DNA from: an uncultured Veillonellaceae bacterium
Lineage (GTDB): Bacteria; Bacillota; Negativicutes; Veillonellales; Dialisteraceae
Direction of reading: 5' to 3'
NCBI GenBank assembly: GCA_949286115.1
Contig: CASEBK010000021.1
Coordinates: 1-50,145 of the forward strand
DNA: 50,145 nt
Shown here: positions 49,555-50,145 of the stretch, piece by piece
Numbering within the stretch: the first letter of the stretch is position 1
Layout of the letters: each line of letters begins with the position of its first letter
Notes under the pieces: generated by a model
What the model saw: the letters and a program-made list of their open reading frames with translations, nothing else
Database searches by the model: none
Told to the model about the DNA's origin: nothing
Translations under genes and position numbers: made by a program

Positions 49555-50145
49555 TCAGAAATGGTCTTTGACGGCGCGGCGGACGGTGTCCATGGCCCGC
49601 TCCATGTCGAGGAAGAGCCGCTCTGCTTCGTCCCGTGTGATGAGGCGGAAGGAGAGGCGGTCGCCGGGCTTCTTCTGCGCCGCCCGGGCCGCGTCCACGA
49701 GCGCCACCTGCCCGATGACGGGATAGCCCGCGGTGGTCTGGTGGTCTGCCATGAGGAGGATGGGCTCGCCGCCGGGCGGGACCTGCACGGTGCCCGTGGC
49801 CGCCGCTTCTGACACCATCTCGAGAGGCGCCCTGAGGGCGAGCCGGCCGCCGGAGAGGCGGTAGCCCATGCGGTCCGAGCTGGCGGTGACGGTCCACTCG
49901 GTGTGAAAGAACGAGCGGCGCGCCTCTTCGGTGAACTGTTCATACTGAAGGCCCGCCATGACGCGGAGCGGCTTTTGGAGACGGTGCTCCGTGACGTGCG
50001 TCTCCGCGAGGAACCAGTGGGCAGCAGCGAAGGGAGCGGCGCTTTCTGCGAGGAGGCGGCGGAGGAGGGCGCGCGCCTGCTCTGATGGCCGGCCTGCGGG
50101 GAGCGCGTCTCCTCTGCGGAGCGCCCGCCCCGCCAGTCCCGGCAG
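49555..50145 (-). CDS. pxpC: 5-oxoprolinase subunit C (biotin-dependent carboxyltransferase family), 5' end outside window
   Basis: The frame is open to the window edge and gives 196 residues of the C-terminal part of PxpC/KipA. Visible are GLAGRALRRGDALP, RVMAGLQYEQFTEEARRSFF, SDRMGYRLSGG and MADHQTTAGYPVIGQVA, all diagnostic. PxpC works with PxpA and PxpB to hydrolyse 5-oxoproline using ATP; partners would lie beyond the window. The ATG at 49959 is internal and not the true start. Confidence 0.93.
   Translation of the reverse strand: MPGLAGRALRRGDALPAGRPSEQARALLRRLLAESAAPFAAAHWFLAETHVTEHRLQKPLRVMAGLQYEQFTEEARRSFFHTEWTVTASSDRMGYRLSGGRLALRAPLEMVSEAAATGTVQVPPGGEPILLMADHQTTAGYPVIGQVALVDAARAAQKKPGDRLSFRLITRDEAERLFLDMERAMDTVRRAVKDHF

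Overview
The window reads as chromosome of a high-GC, Gram-negative-type Firmicute (class Negativicutes). The lipid A genes lpxC-fabZ-lpxA prove an LPS outer membrane. T-box and ZTP-type riboswitches, strong AGGAGG ribosome sites and TGnTATAAT promoters are Firmicute traits. Genus cannot be set from the sequence alone; a Veillonellales/Selenomonadales relative is my inference.

Layout. 1-1477: the end of an oligopeptide/nickel-type ABC transporter operon. 1673-4610: tyrS operon with a glyoxalase-fold protein, tcdA and a C39-like protein. 4695-10943: short housekeeping and membrane units (secreted protein, MBL hydrolase, universal stress protein, DUF2157/GDYXXLXY pair, sixA-thiD-yfbR). 11113-13450 (-): lpxC-fabZ-lpxA. 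13587-22050: accessory island with a 37-bp tandem repeat, a type I restriction-modification system (hsdR-hsdM-hsdS), a Phd-type antitoxin and its decayed toxin, flanked by direct copies of a structured repeat of about 410 bp. 22213-26736: nitroreductase, upp (-), a peptide-binding lipoprotein and an alanine/glycine:cation symporter. 26933-27976: two more copies of the structured repeat in opposite orientation, joined by a 59-nt hairpin. 28102-30468: alpha/beta hydrolase (-) and a family III CoA-transferase with a strong promoter. 30564-33876: a T-box leader with one specifier stem and two terminator modules, a PheC-like periplasmic dehydratase and two TrpX-like binding lipoproteins. 34038-41259: GNAT, aldehyde dehydrogenase (-), RluA-type synthase, EamA exporter, DUF3298 protein, LysE and YbaK (-), RidA, nitroreductase. 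41372-41609: tRNA-Asn, tRNA-Glu, tRNA-Val. 41882-46877 (-): complete peptide/nickel-type ABC operon. 47123-50145: zinc deacylase, ZTP-type riboswitch with an OFA-family transporter, and the end of pxpC (-).

The most unusual content is the four-copy structured repeat. At least four of its stems are kept by compensatory base changes between copies, its outer stem-loop carries an invariant 20-nt mirror-symmetric sequence, and a conserved G-U pair suggests it acts as RNA in one orientation. Two copies bracket the restriction island. Also notable are the semi-tandem phenylalanine T-box, the ZTP-type switch before an oxalate/formate-type transporter with its Shine-Dalgarno inside a hairpin, and the toxin gene with three separate lesions beside an intact antitoxin.

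All calls come from reading the sequence and remembered family motifs. No database search was run.
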